Source of the DNA: AC-32 sp963746155
GTDB lineage: Bacteria; Actinomycetota; Thermoleophilia; Gaiellales; Gaiellaceae
Assembly: GCA_963746155.1 (NCBI GenBank)
Contig: CAVVAB010000012.1
Span: 682,001 to 746,000, forward strand
Reading direction: 5' to 3'
Length of the DNA stretch: 64,000 nucleotides
Shown here: positions 46,419-55,150 of the stretch, in pieces
Layout: each line of letters starts with the position of its first letter
Numbering within the stretch: position 1 is the first letter of the stretch
Notes under the pieces: generated by a model
The model's input: only the letters and a program-made list of their open reading frames with translations
Database searches by the model: none
Told to the model about the DNA's origin: nothing
Made by a program: the position numbers and the translations under genes

Positions 46419-48311
46419 ATGTCTCGGCGACGGCGGGAGCAGCGGCTCGAGCGCGTCCTCGGGACGCCGGCGCTCTTCTCGACCGCGTACGGCAACGTCG
46501 GCTCGTCGATCTACTACGCGCTCGGCGTCACGGCCGTCTTCGCGCTCGGACTGACCCCGCTCGTCTTCGTGATCGCGGGCATCTTCTTCAGCGCGACCGC
46601 GCTGACCTACGCCGAGGGAACCGTGCGATACCCGGAGGCCGGCGGCTCGGCCAGCTTCGCGCGCCACGCCTTCAACGAGCTCGCGTCGTTCGGGGCCGGC
46701 TGGTCGCAGATGCTCAACTACATCATCACGATCGCCATCTCGGCGTTCTTCGTCCCGCACTACCTATCGATCTTCTGGGAGCCCCTCCGAGAGAATCCGT
46801 GGGACATCGTCGGCGGCTCGGCGGTGATCGTCTTCCTGGTCGCCCTGAACATCGTCGGGATCCAGGAGTCGGCCGGCGTGAACATCTTCCTGGCGCTGAT
46901 CGACTTCGGCACCCAGGTCCTGCTCGTGCTGATCGGCTTCTTCCTCGTCTTCAGCCCCGCGACGCTGACGTCGAACGTCCACTGGGGGACCGTGCCGACC
47001 TGGCCGCAGTTCCTGCTGGCGATTCCCGTCGGGATGATCGCCTACACCGGAATCGAGACCGTCTCCAATCTCGCCGAGGAGACCCGCGACCCGGTCAAGA
47101 GCATCCCGCGCTCGATCGGGCTCGTCGCGATCGCCGTCTACGCGATCTACTTCACGCTCCCGCTGATCGCGCTCTCGGCGCTTCCCGTGGAGCGCATCGA
47201 CGGCCACCTGACGACCCTCCTGGCGCTCCCTCCCGAGCAGGGCGGCTTCCAGAACGACCCCGTGCTCGGGATCGTGGAGAACCTCGGTATCTCGGGCGGC
47301 CTGCTGACCGTGCTCAAGTTCTACGTCGGCGTTCTCGCGGCGACCATCCTGTTCATCGCGACGAACGCGGGGATCATCGGCGCGTCCCGGATCACGTACT
47401 CGATGGCGTCGTACCGCCAGCTGCCCCAGGTCTTCCGCCGCCTGCACCCGAAGTTCAAGACGCCGTGGCTCTCGCTGCTCGTCTTCGCCGGTTTCATCTC
47501 CATCATCGTCCTGCTCCCCGGCGAGACGAGCTTCCTCGGGACGATGTACTCGTTCGGCGCGATGCTCTCGTTCACGGTTGCGCACGCGTCGATCGTCCAG
47601 CTGCGCCGGCGCCACCCGAATGACGAGCTCGGCTTCCGCGGCCGGCCGAACCTGCGCTTCCGTGGCGTCGACTGGCCACTGTTCGCGGTCTTCGGCGGCA
47701 CCGCCACAGCGCTCATCTGGCTCATCGTCCTCTGGCAGAGCCCGAACACGCGCTACGCCGGTCTCGCCTGGCTCGCGCTCGGCTTCGCCGGGTACATCGC
47801 CTACCGGCGCTGGGTGATCCACGTGCCGCTGACCGAGACGGTGCGCGCACCGATTCCGCTCGGGCCGGCGCTCGCGCTCGAATACCGGAACGTGCTCGTC
47901 CCGATCATCGAGCGCCACGAGTCCGGGGCCGCGGTCGATCTCGCGTGCAGGCTCGCCACCGAGCGCGGCGCCTCGATCGTCGCGCTGACCGTGATCGAGC
48001 TCCCGCTCGCGCTGCCGAACGACGCCGAGCTGCCGCCGGAGATCGAGGAGCGGGCCGACCACCTGCTCGACGAGGCGCGGGCGATCGGCGACGCCTACGG
48101 CGTGGACGTGATCGGGAGGATCGTCCGTTCCCGCAAGGCGGGGCGGGCGATCGTCGACGAGGCCAAGCGCCGCAACAGCGAGATCATCGTCATGGGCGCA
48201 CCCCTGCGCGGCGCCCGCCGCCACGGGAAGATCTTCGGCGGCACCGTCGACTACGTGCTCAAGAACGCGCCCTGCCGCGTCATGGTTGCCGCAGCACAGC
48301 AGGCCGCATGA
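46419..48311 (+). CDS. APC-family permease with C-terminal UspA domain (first of a pair)
   Basis: 630 aa. Residues about 15-475 are an APC-fold carrier with 12 helices; the first contains FSTAYGNVGSSIYYALGVTA with the helix-1 break, and IPVGMIAYTGIETVSNLAEE is the helix-6 site. Residues about 490-630 form a universal-stress-protein domain (YRNVLVPIIERHESGAAVDL to IIVMGAPLRGARRHGKIFGG and VDYVLKNAPCRVMV), with a degenerate ATP site. The layout matches KimA/YdaO-like and mycobacterial Rv2690c-type carriers. Together with the TrkA genes downstream it points to K+ uptake, though amino acids remain possible. A TAGAGT -10-like box precedes ATG 46419. Confidence 0.8.
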   Translation: MSRRRREQRLERVLGTPALFSTAYGNVGSSIYYALGVTAVFALGLTPLVFVIAGIFFSATALTYAEGTVRYPEAGGSASFARHAFNELASFGAGWSQMLNYIITIAISAFFVPHYLSIFWEPLRENPWDIVGGSAVIVFLVALNIVGIQESAGVNIFLALIDFGTQVLLVLIGFFLVFSPATLTSNVHWGTVPTWPQFLLAIPVGMIAYTGIETVSNLAEETRDPVKSIPRSIGLVAIAVYAIYFTLPLIALSALPVERIDGHLTTLLALPPEQGGFQNDPVLGIVENLGISGGLLTVLKFYVGVLAATILFIATNAGIIGASRITYSMASYRQLPQVFRRLHPKFKTPWLSLLVFAGFISIIVLLPGETSFLGTMYSFGAMLSFTVAHASIVQLRRRHPNDELGFRGRPNLRFRGVDWPLFAVFGGTATALIWLIVLWQSPNTRYAGLAWLALGFAGYIAYRRWVIHVPLTETVRAPIPLGPALALEYRNVLVPIIERHESGAAVDLACRLATERGASIVALTVIELPLALPNDAELPPEIEERADHLLDEARAIGDAYGVDVIGRIVRSRKAGRAIVDEAKRRNSEIIVMGAPLRGARRHGKIFGGTVDYVLKNAPCRVMVAAAQQAA

Positions 48312-48481
48312 ACGCCCACCGCGGGCTCGCGGCCACCCTCGCCGTCGTGGCGATCGTTCTCGGCGTCGCGATCCTGGTCGAGACCGCGCTGCTCGGCGGC
48401 GGCGTTGGCTACGTGTTCGGCCTGCTCTTCGTCGCGCTCGGAGCCGGGCGCCTCTACCTCCTACGCAAGCGCCCCTCCTAG
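48308..48481 (+). CDS. 57-aa two-helix membrane protein between the two APC genes
   Basis: ATG 48308 overlaps the permease stop (ATGA). The product has two hydrophobic stretches, LAATLAVVAIVLGVAILVET and YVFGLLFVALGAGRLYLL, with a short GGGVG turn and a basic RKRPS end. No family is recognised. The overlap and position suggest a small subunit or regulator of the APC permease pair. Confidence 0.6.
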   Translation: MNAHRGLAATLAVVAIVLGVAILVETALLGGGVGYVFGLLFVALGAGRLYLLRKRPS

Positions 48482-48510
48482 CCCGCCGCGCACGGGAGTA
48501 ACCTGCGCCC

Positions 48511-50403
48511 GTGGCGCGCAAGATCCCCGGGCTCCAGCGGGTCCTCGACGCGCCCGCGCTGTTCTCGGTCGCGTACGGCGAGATCGCCTCGTCGATCTAC
48601 GTCGCGCTCGGGATCATCGTCGTCTACGCGCTCGGCCTGGCGCCCGAGGTCCTGCTCCTGGTCGGCGCGCTCTTCCTCGTCGTCTCGCTGTCCTACGCCG
48701 AGGGCACGGCCGCGATCCCGGAGACGGGCGGCGCCGCGACCTTCGTCCGCCGCGCGTTCAACGACCTCGTCGGCTTCCTGACCGGCTGGGCGCTCTTCCT
48801 CGACTACCTGATCGTGATCGCCCTCTCGGCGCTTTTCCTGCCGCACTACCTCGCGGCGGCGTTCAAGGTCGACGCGCTCAGCGACGACCCCTGGGCGCTG
48901 GTCGTCGCCGTCGGCGTGATCGCGGGCGTCGCCGCCTTCCGCCTCGTCCGCCGCTCGGGCTTCTACCGCTACGGGATCGTCGTCGCGATCCTCGACCTCG
49001 TTACGCAGGTCGGCCTCGTCGCGCTGGGCTTCGCGCTCCTCTTCTCCAGCGACGCGCTCACGCGCGGGATCTCGATCGGGAGCGAGCCCTCCTGGCACCG
49101 GATCGCCTTCGCGCTGCCGCTGGCGATGCTCGCCTACACAGGCCTCGAGACCGTCGCGAACCTGGCCGAGGAGACCCGCGAGCCCGGGCGCGACCTCCCG
49201 CGCAGCCTGTTCGCCGGGATCACGCTCGTCGTCGTCATCTACGTGGCGATGGCGCTCGTCGCGCTCTCGGCGTTCCCGGTGAAGGACGGCCAGTCCGAGC
49301 TCGGCGAGACCTGGCTGCGCGCGCCGCTGATGGGGATCGTCGCGGCCCTCAGCGGAGATCTGCCGTCCGGGCTTGCGACGGCGTTACGCGTCTACGTCGG
49401 CCTCACCGGAGCCCTGATCCTGCTCGTCGCCGTCACGACCTCGATCTCGGGCTTCACGCGGCTCGCCCACTCGCTCGGCGAGCACGGCCAGCTCCCGCGC
49501 GCGTTCGGCCGCCTGAACCGGCGGACGCTGGTCTCGCCCGAGGCGATCGTGTCCGCGGCGCTCATCTCGATCGCGCTCCTGGTCGGAACGTCGTTCCTGA
49601 CCGACGAGGTGACGTTCCTCGCGAGCCTGTTCAGCTTCGGCGTCCTCGCGGCCTTCACTGCTGCGCAGCTGGCCGTGATCAAGCTGCGCTACACGGAGCC
49701 CGACCTCAAGCGCCCGTACCGTGCGCCGTTCGACGTTCGCATCCGCGGGGTCGGGGTCCCGCTCCCGGCGATCGTCGGCGGAATCGGCACGTTCGCGATC
49801 TTCGTCATCGCGATGGTGACGCACGCGGGTGCCCGCTATGGCGGCCCGATGTGGCTCGCCGTCGGGCTCGTCGTCTACGGGCTCGTCCGCTGGAAGCGCG
49901 ACGCAGGCCTGCTCGAGCGGATCGAGGCGCCGCCGGAGGTGCTTCCGGAGATGGAGATCTCGAGCATCCTCGTCCCGATGAAGCTCGGGCTGATCGGCGA
50001 GGAGATGGTCGCGACCGCGGTCAAGCTGGCCCAGGAACGTGGAGCCAAGGTCGAGGCGCTTCACGTAATCCGCGTCCCGCTCGACCGCTCACTCGAGTCC
50101 GAGCTCGGCGGCGAGGACGAGCGCGCGGCGCTCTCGCTCGACGAGGCGAGGCTGCTCGGCGAGGACCACGGCGTGCCCGTGGAGGTCGAGACCGTCCGCG
50201 CGCGCTCGATCGGCGAGGCGATCGTCGACGAGGCGAAACGCCGCGGCGTCGACCTGATCGTCCTCGGCTCGGCGCCGCGCTGGCGCCGCCAGTCGCGCTT
50301 CTTCTCGCCCACGGTCGAGTACGTGCTGCGCAAGGCCCCGTGCGAGGTCCTGGTGGTCGCGTTCCCTGAAGGGGTCATGGAGGAAGACGGCGTCTCTGCG
50401 TGA
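48511..50403 (+). CDS. APC-family permease with C-terminal UspA domain (second of a pair)
   Basis: 630 aa, paralogous to the gene at 46419: FSVAYGEIASSIYVALGIIV matches its helix 1, and LPLAMLAYTGLETVANLAEE its helix 6. The UspA domain (ISSILVPMKLGLIGEEMVAT, VDEAKRRGVDLIVLGSAPRW, YVLRKAPCEVLVVAFPEG) is again C-terminal. The two copies are clearly diverged, so the duplication is not recent. GTG 48511. It is followed by a TrkA-N gene, the same neighbourhood as M. tuberculosis Rv2690c with CeoB/CeoC. Probable K+ or amino-acid carrier under nucleotide control. Confidence 0.8.
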   Translation: MARKIPGLQRVLDAPALFSVAYGEIASSIYVALGIIVVYALGLAPEVLLLVGALFLVVSLSYAEGTAAIPETGGAATFVRRAFNDLVGFLTGWALFLDYLIVIALSALFLPHYLAAAFKVDALSDDPWALVVAVGVIAGVAAFRLVRRSGFYRYGIVVAILDLVTQVGLVALGFALLFSSDALTRGISIGSEPSWHRIAFALPLAMLAYTGLETVANLAEETREPGRDLPRSLFAGITLVVVIYVAMALVALSAFPVKDGQSELGETWLRAPLMGIVAALSGDLPSGLATALRVYVGLTGALILLVAVTTSISGFTRLAHSLGEHGQLPRAFGRLNRRTLVSPEAIVSAALISIALLVGTSFLTDEVTFLASLFSFGVLAAFTAAQLAVIKLRYTEPDLKRPYRAPFDVRIRGVGVPLPAIVGGIGTFAIFVIAMVTHAGARYGGPMWLAVGLVVYGLVRWKRDAGLLERIEAPPEVLPEMEISSILVPMKLGLIGEEMVATAVKLAQERGAKVEALHVIRVPLDRSLESELGGEDERAALSLDEARLLGEDHGVPVEVETVRARSIGEAIVDEAKRRGVDLIVLGSAPRWRRQSRFFSPTVEYVLRKAPCEVLVVAFPEGVMEEDGVSA

Positions 50404-50418
50404 GCTAAGGTGAGCGCA

Positions 50419-50850
50419 ATGAAGGCGCTCGTTATCGGCTGCGGCCGCGTCGGCTCCAGTCTTGCCCTGCAGCTGGCGCGGGAGGGCTGGGAAGTGACGG
50501 CGGTCGACGAGAAGGAGGAGGCGCTGGGCCGGCTCGGCGAGAGCTGGCGCGGCGGCTTCGTCCTGGGTCACGGCATGGACACCGAGGTCTTGCGCGAGGC
50601 CGGGATCGAGGATGCCGACGCTGTCGTCGTCGCGACCGACGGCGACAACACGAACATCGTCATCGGCCAGGTCGCGCAACAGCGCTTCGACAACCAGTGC
50701 GTCGTCGTTCGCGTTCTCGACCCGGCGCGGGCCGAGTTCTACCGCGAGCGCGGTCTCCGCACGATCTGCCCGACCTCGGTCGCGATCGAGGTCCTGCTCG
50801 ACTCGGTGCGCGCCTGCGAGGTGCGCCCGGCCGAGAAGACGCCCGCCTGA
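50419..50850 (+). CDS. TrkA-N domain protein (CeoB-like K+ uptake regulator)
   Basis: 143 aa, one RCK/TrkA-N domain: MKALVIGCGRVGSSLALQLA (NAD-binding GxGxxG), VTAVDEKEEALGRL with the acidic ribose-binding end, and DADAVVVATDGDNTNIVIGQ. There is no TrkA-C domain. Regulatory subunit binding NAD(H) or ATP, expected to act with the second TrkA protein in a ring. ATG 50419 is taken because it begins the first strand; GTG 50410 adds three residues. It overlaps the next gene (TGATG). Confidence 0.87.
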   Translation: MKALVIGCGRVGSSLALQLAREGWEVTAVDEKEEALGRLGESWRGGFVLGHGMDTEVLREAGIEDADAVVVATDGDNTNIVIGQVAQQRFDNQCVVVRVLDPARAEFYRERGLRTICPTSVAIEVLLDSVRACEVRPAEKTPA

Positions 50851-51515
50851 TGTACATCGTCGTGGCAGGAGGGGGCAAGGTCGGCGCGAACTTCGCCCGC
50901 GTGCTGCTCAAGGACGACCGTCACGAGGTGACGCTGATCGAGCAGCGCCGCGACCGCTTCGAGCGGCTGGAGCACGAGTTCGAGCACCGGGTTCTGCTCG
51001 GCGACGCGACCGAGATCTACGTGCTCGAGCGCGCCGGGATCGCGCGCCCGCCCGACGTCGTGGCCGCGCTCACCGGCGACGACGAGGACAACATGATCAT
51101 CAGCCAGCTCTCCCGCGAGAAGTACGGCGTCCCGAAGGTGATCGCGCGCGTGAACGACCCGCGCAACCAGGCGCACTTCGACCTGCTCGGGATCTCGCCG
51201 ACGGTCTCCGCCACGCGCGGCCTGATGGCGCTGATCGAGCACGAGGTGCCCGAGCACGACCTCGTCCACCTGCTCGAGCTCCGCAAGGAGAACCTCGAGA
51301 TCGTGGAGGTGCTGATCGACGACGGCGCGCCCGCCGCGGGCAAGACGGTCGAGGCGCTCGAGCTGCCCGAGGGCTCGCGCCTGATCTCCGTCATGCGCAA
51401 CGGCCGCTCCGAGATCGCGGTCGGCTCGACCGAGCTGCAGCCCGGCGACCAGGTGCTCGCGATCCTCCAGCCGGGCAAGGAAGACGAGCTCAAGAGGGTG
51501 CTGCTCAAGGCATGA
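50850..51515 (+). CDS. TrkA family protein with TrkA-N and TrkA-C domains (CeoC-like)
   Basis: 221 aa. The N-terminal Rossmann domain reads MYIVVAGGGKVGANFARVLL, VLLGDATEIYVLERAGI and PDVVAALTGDDEDNMIISQL. The C-terminal TrkA-C domain (about 140-221) reads LEIVEVLIDDGAPAAGKTVE and GSTELQPGDQVLAILQPGKE. Adjacent CeoB/CeoC-type genes are typical of actinobacteria. No TrkH/KtrB channel gene is in the window, so the APC-UspA carriers are the obvious partners. The stop overlaps the next start (ATGA). Confidence 0.88.
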   Translation: MYIVVAGGGKVGANFARVLLKDDRHEVTLIEQRRDRFERLEHEFEHRVLLGDATEIYVLERAGIARPPDVVAALTGDDEDNMIISQLSREKYGVPKVIARVNDPRNQAHFDLLGISPTVSATRGLMALIEHEVPEHDLVHLLELRKENLEIVEVLIDDGAPAAGKTVEALELPEGSRLISVMRNGRSEIAVGSTELQPGDQVLAILQPGKEDELKRVLLKA

Positions 51516-52615
51516 CGCGCTGGGTCGGGGTCCTCGCAGCGCTGGTGGTGGTGGCGCTTCCCGGTGTCGCGGGCGGGAGCGTCGAGCGGCCGCGCGCGCA
51601 GCAGGCCGTCCACCTGAAGCTCGTGGCCTCCGGGTTCTCCGATCCCGTGTTCGTCGGCGCGCCGCGCGGTCAGCCCGGCCGCCTCTACGTGGTCGAGAAG
51701 CCGGGCGTGATCCGGGTCCTGATCAACGGCAAGCTCCGGGCGAGGCCGTTCCTCGACATCCGCTCCCGGGTCGGGAGCAGCGACTCGGAGCAGGGACTGC
51801 TCTCGATGGCGTTCCACCCGAACTACCGGAACAACCACCGCTTCTACGTCGACTACACGGACAGGAACGGCGACACGCGCGTCGTCCAGTTCCGCTCGAA
51901 CGGCGCGGTCGGGCTCCCGGGCACGGCGAAACAGCTCCTGTTCGTCGACCAGCCCTACGACAACCACAACGGCGGCCAGCTCCAGTTCGGCCCCGACGGG
52001 CGGCTCTACGTGGGCATGGGCGACGGCGGCTCGGGCGGCGATCCGCAGAACCACGCGCAGACCCTGAGCTCCCGCCTCGGCAAGCTTCTGCGGCTGAACG
52101 TCAACAGGAGCGGGGCGAAGTGGCAGATCGCTGACTACGGCCTGCGGAATCCCTGGCGCTACTCGTTCGACCGCCTCACGCACGACCTCTACATCGGGGA
52201 CGTCGGCCAGGGCAGCTGGGAAGAGGTCGACGTGCGCACCCCCGCGCAGCAGAAGAAGCTGAACAACTTCGGCTGGCACGTCTGGGAGGGGCGCTCGCGC
52301 TTCGAGTCCAACGAGCAGGTGAACCCGGCGGGAACACTCGTCTTCCCGATCCTGGTCTACAGCCACAGCGCCGGCTGCTCGATCACCGGCGGTTACGTCT
52401 ACCGCGGCAAGGCGATCCCCTCCGCGCGGGGTCGCTACTTCTACGGCGACTATTGCTCCGGGACGATCTGGAGCCTCCGCTCGGCGAAGGGGAGGCTCGT
52501 CAACAATCGCCGCGAGCCGTTCACGGTCGGATCGCTGTCGTCCTTCGGGGAGGACTCGGCCGGCAATCTCTATGCCGTCTCGCTGGAAGGAAGCGTCTAC
52601 AAGCTGGTGCCCTAG
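51512..52615 (+). CDS. PQQ-dependent sugar dehydrogenase (GSDH family), first copy
   Basis: 367-aa exported six-bladed beta-propeller. Signal peptide is VGVLAALVVVALPGVAGGS. Family segments: RLYVVEKPGVIRVLINGKLR, GLLSMAFHPNYRNNHRFYVD, NHNGGQLQFGPDGRLYVGMG with the catalytic-region His, YGLRNPWRYSFDRLTHDLYI, and FGEDSAGNLYAVSLEGSVYK. These enzymes oxidise sugars using PQQ, though many homologues act only as binding propellers. No PQQ-synthesis gene is in the window. ATG 51512 overlaps the TrkA stop. Confidence 0.85.
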   Translation: MTRWVGVLAALVVVALPGVAGGSVERPRAQQAVHLKLVASGFSDPVFVGAPRGQPGRLYVVEKPGVIRVLINGKLRARPFLDIRSRVGSSDSEQGLLSMAFHPNYRNNHRFYVDYTDRNGDTRVVQFRSNGAVGLPGTAKQLLFVDQPYDNHNGGQLQFGPDGRLYVGMGDGGSGGDPQNHAQTLSSRLGKLLRLNVNRSGAKWQIADYGLRNPWRYSFDRLTHDLYIGDVGQGSWEEVDVRTPAQQKKLNNFGWHVWEGRSRFESNEQVNPAGTLVFPILVYSHSAGCSITGGYVYRGKAIPSARGRYFYGDYCSGTIWSLRSAKGRLVNNRREPFTVGSLSSFGEDSAGNLYAVSLEGSVYKLVP

Positions 52616-52630
52616 CTGTCGACCCGGCTT

Positions 52631-53737
52631 GTGGCCTGCGGCCTGGGTCTCGTTGCGGTTGGCGTCGCGACGACCCTCCCTGCCTCGACGACCGCGGCGC
52701 ACGTCGCGCGGTCTGGTCAGGCGCGGCTCCGGCTCAGCCTGGTGGCCTCCGGGCTGACTTCCCCGACCTTCGCCGGCGCCCCGAGAGGCCAGGCCGGGTA
52801 CCTCTACGTGACCGAGCAGCCGGGCGTGATCCGCGTGATCGTGAACGGCAAGCTGCGCGCGAAGCCGTTCCTCGACCTCCGCCCGCGCGTCAAGAGCGAC
52901 GTCGACGTGCAAGGCCTGCTCTCGATGGCGTTCCATCCCGACTACATGCACAACCACCTCTTCTACGTCGACTACACGGACCGAAACGGCGACACGCGGG
53001 TCGTCCGCTTCCGGTCGAACGGCGTGGTCGGGCTTCCGGGGACGACGACGGTTCTCCTGGCTGTACACGAGCCGTACGCGAACCACTACGGCGGCCAGCT
53101 CCAGTTCGGGCCGGACGGCCGGCTCTACATCTCGATCGGCGACGGCGGCTCGGGCGGGGACCCCGACAACCGGGCCCAGAACCTGAGCCAGCGCCTGGGC
53201 AAGCTGCTGCGCCTGAACGTGAACAAGGCCGGCGCGAAGTGGCAGATCGTCGGCTACGGCCTACGGAACCCCTGGCGCTTCTCGTGGGACCGCGCCACCC
53301 ACGACCTCTACCTCGCCGACGTCGGCCAGGAGACGTGGGAGGAGGTAGACGTGCGAACGCCCGCGCAGCAGAAGAAGCTGAACAACTACGGCTGGCGGGC
53401 GTGGGAGGGGCGCTCACGCTACAAGCCCAACGAGACAGTAAGCACGGCCGGGACGCTCGTCATGCCGACCGTCGTCTACAGGCACGAGAAGGGCCGCTGC
53501 GCGGTCACGGGCGGCTACGTGTACCGCGGCAAGGCCGTGCCCGCCGCGCGCGGGCGCTACTTCTACTCCGACTTCTGCTCGGGAGACATCTGGAGCCTCA
53601 AGACGTCGAAGGGCAAGCTCGTCGGCAACCGGCTCGAGAAGATCCACGTCGTGCTGCTCTCCTCGTTTGGCGAGGACTCCGCGGGCGAGCTCTACCTGGT
53701 CTCGCACCAGGGTCGCATCTGCCGCCTCGAGCCGTAG
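52631..53737 (+). CDS. PQQ-dependent sugar dehydrogenase (GSDH family), tandem copy
   Basis: 368 aa, colinear with the preceding gene along its whole length (for example VDVRTPAQQKKLNN is identical in both, and GLRNPWRFSWDRATHDLYLA is close). The pair is therefore a tandem duplication. The histidine segment reads ANHYGGQLQFGPDGRLYISI. Signal-peptide core is LGLVAVGVATTLPASTTAAH. GTG 52631 is the first standard start. A CTG at 52616, directly after the previous stop, would add STRLV and a positive charge to the signal peptide and may be the real start. Confidence 0.83.
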   Translation: MACGLGLVAVGVATTLPASTTAAHVARSGQARLRLSLVASGLTSPTFAGAPRGQAGYLYVTEQPGVIRVIVNGKLRAKPFLDLRPRVKSDVDVQGLLSMAFHPDYMHNHLFYVDYTDRNGDTRVVRFRSNGVVGLPGTTTVLLAVHEPYANHYGGQLQFGPDGRLYISIGDGGSGGDPDNRAQNLSQRLGKLLRLNVNKAGAKWQIVGYGLRNPWRFSWDRATHDLYLADVGQETWEEVDVRTPAQQKKLNNYGWRAWEGRSRYKPNETVSTAGTLVMPTVVYRHEKGRCAVTGGYVYRGKAVPAARGRYFYSDFCSGDIWSLKTSKGKLVGNRLEKIHVVLLSSFGEDSAGELYLVSHQGRICRLEP

Positions 53738-53962
53738 CTAGCCCGTTCGGCGGCGGCGGACCTGCGGCCCCTGCTGGCCGAGGGCGGCGTACGCAAGCGC
53801 CTGCAGCGACTCGTTCAGCGAGCGCAGCTCCTGGGCGAGCGCGAGGAAGCCTTCCGTGTGATCGAGTCGCCGGTTGAGCGTCCGCAGCTCGTCCCGCAGA
53901 GCGTCGAGCCGCTCGAGCACGGCGTCGAGCTGCCGGTCGTCGAAGCTATTCCGGTCCACCAT
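53738..53962 (-). CDS. 74-aa predicted coiled-coil protein
   Basis: Begins MVDRNSFDDRQLDAVLERLD and is a single amphipathic helix with heptad leucines (LDALRDELRTLNRRLDHTEG and LALAQELRSLNESLQALAYA), ending in basic QVRRRRTG. No family is recognised. The stop abuts the convergent dehydrogenase stop. It lies downstream of the VanZ gene on the same strand with a 26-base gap. Confidence 0.6.
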   Translation of the reverse strand: MVDRNSFDDRQLDAVLERLDALRDELRTLNRRLDHTEGFLALAQELRSLNESLQALAYAALGQQGPQVRRRRTG

Positions 53963-53988
53963 GGGCCGATTCTACGGGTGTGCCGGAG

Positions 53989-54348
53989 TCAGCCGGCCGG
54001 CTGCTTGCGCGAGGTCGCTGCGAGATAGAGGAGCAACCCGATGGCGAGGCCGGTTGCATCGAAGGCGACGTCGAACGGTGACGCGTGCCGGCCGCGGACG
54101 AAATGCTGGTGGATCTCGTCGGTGACGGCGTAGGCGAGCCCGACCAGTAGCGCGGGCAGCTCGCGCCCGATCGCGCGCATCAGCAGCATCCCGAGGATGG
54201 CGTACTCGGTCAGGTGCGCGCCCTTGCGGAGGATCGTGTCCCACGTCCCGAGGCCGGTCGAGAGGGCCGGGACGGACGAGAGCGCGAAGATGACAGCGGC
54301 CCAGAGGACGACCGGTGCCCAGAGCGAGAATCGGCGTGAGAGAGCCAT
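53989..54348 (-). CDS. VanZ-like family membrane protein
   Basis: 119 aa, four helices. FSLWAPVVLWAAVIFALSSV, KGAHLTEYAILGMLLMRAIG with the family H-x-x-E-Y, and GLAYAVTDEIHQHFVRGRHA with DE-x-H and SPFDVAFDATGLAIGLLLYL make a clear VanZ pattern. VanZ confers low-level teicoplanin resistance in enterococci; in most bacteria the role is unknown. ATG 54348 faces the riboswitch, which starts about 15 bases away. Confidence 0.85.
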   Translation of the reverse strand: MALSRRFSLWAPVVLWAAVIFALSSVPALSTGLGTWDTILRKGAHLTEYAILGMLLMRAIGRELPALLVGLAYAVTDEIHQHFVRGRHASPFDVAFDATGLAIGLLLYLAATSRKQPAG

Positions 54349-54364
54349 CTCGGGGCCATGATAG

Positions 54365-54535
54365 GCTCGCGCCCATTAGGCGAGCGGTGAGGGAACCCGG
54401 TGCAAATCCGGGACGGTCCCGCCGCTGTGAGGGGAGACGCTCCGCGCCGAGACGCCACTGGCCCGAGGGCCGGGAAGGCGGCGAGGGAGGGAGCCCCGAG
54501 TCAGAAGACCTGCCGCCCGCCTCCAATCCGAACCC
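54365..54535 (+). promoter_or_regulatory. cobalamin riboswitch
   Basis: Contains the conserved core: GCGGTGAGGGAACCCGGTGC, then ATCCGGGACGGTCCCGCCGC, CTGTGAGGGG, GCCACTGG and the B12 box TCAGAAGACCTGCC (54501-54514). Downstream, CCTC at 54535-54538 can pair with the GGAGG ribosome site at 54545-54549 before GTG 54554. Control at translation initiation is therefore likely: bound cobalamin would shut the operon off. It governs the DUF4430/ECF operon. Confidence 0.93.
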
Positions 54536-54553
54536 CTCGCGGAAGGAGGATTC

Positions 54554-55150
54554 GTGTCAAGGCGTCTCGTCATTCTCGTCGCCGTCTGTGCGGCGTCTCT
54601 CTTGGTGGTCCCGTCGGCCCTGGCGCTGCGCGTGCACGTCCGGGTCGAGGGCAAGACCCGCACCATCTTCGGCCCGGCCGAGCCGGCGATCGGCGTGCAG
54701 CTGAACGCGCTCGACGCCCTCGAGTCGGCGAGCCTCAGAGGTGAGTTCTACTACCACGTCACGCCCACGGCCTACGGGCCGTACGTCGACCAGGTCGGGC
54801 GCTACTCGGCCGACGCGTCGAGCGGCTGGGTGTTCAAGGTCAACGGCGTCTCGCCGCCCGTCGGGGCCGACGCGGTCACGCTGCAGACCGGCGACCGCGT
54901 GCTCTGGTACTGGGCGACCTTCGGGCCGACCGGGGGGCCGGAGACGCTCGTCCTCCAGAAACGCGGGCGCAACTGCTACCGCGTCCTCGCCCAGAACGAC
55001 GCCGGCAAGACGAGGCCCGCGCGCGGCGCGATTCTCCACGTGGGCGCCCGTTCGGTGAGCGCGCGAACCGGCTCGGCCTGCATCGGGCGGCACCGTGGTC
55101 CTGTGCGGGCGACGTTGAAGGACGCGGTTCGGTCGAACGCGTTGGCGTGA
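54554..55150 (+). CDS. exported DUF4430 (transcobalamin C-terminal-like) protein
   Basis: 198 aa. Signal peptide to about residue 24 (VILVAVCAASLLVVPSALAL, cleavage after ALA). The DUF4430 region (about 30-125) contains AIGVQLNALDALESASLRGE, YGPYVDQVGRYSADASSGWV, FKVNGVSPPVGADAVTLQTG and DRVLWYWATF. This is the beta-domain that in animal transcobalamin and intrinsic factor closes over cobalamin. The C-terminal part has two cysteines (NCYRV, SACIG) that could pair. GTG 54554 follows AAGGAGG and is directly under riboswitch control. Probable cobalamin- or cobamide-binding secreted protein. Confidence 0.8.
   Translation: MSRRLVILVAVCAASLLVVPSALALRVHVRVEGKTRTIFGPAEPAIGVQLNALDALESASLRGEFYYHVTPTAYGPYVDQVGRYSADASSGWVFKVNGVSPPVGADAVTLQTGDRVLWYWATFGPTGGPETLVLQKRGRNCYRVLAQNDAGKTRPARGAILHVGARSVSARTGSACIGRHRGPVRATLKDAVRSNALA

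Noticed and set aside
54406..54424. GGGACGGTCCCGC as another copy of the dispersed palindrome
   Set aside because: It is a stem of the cobalamin riboswitch core.
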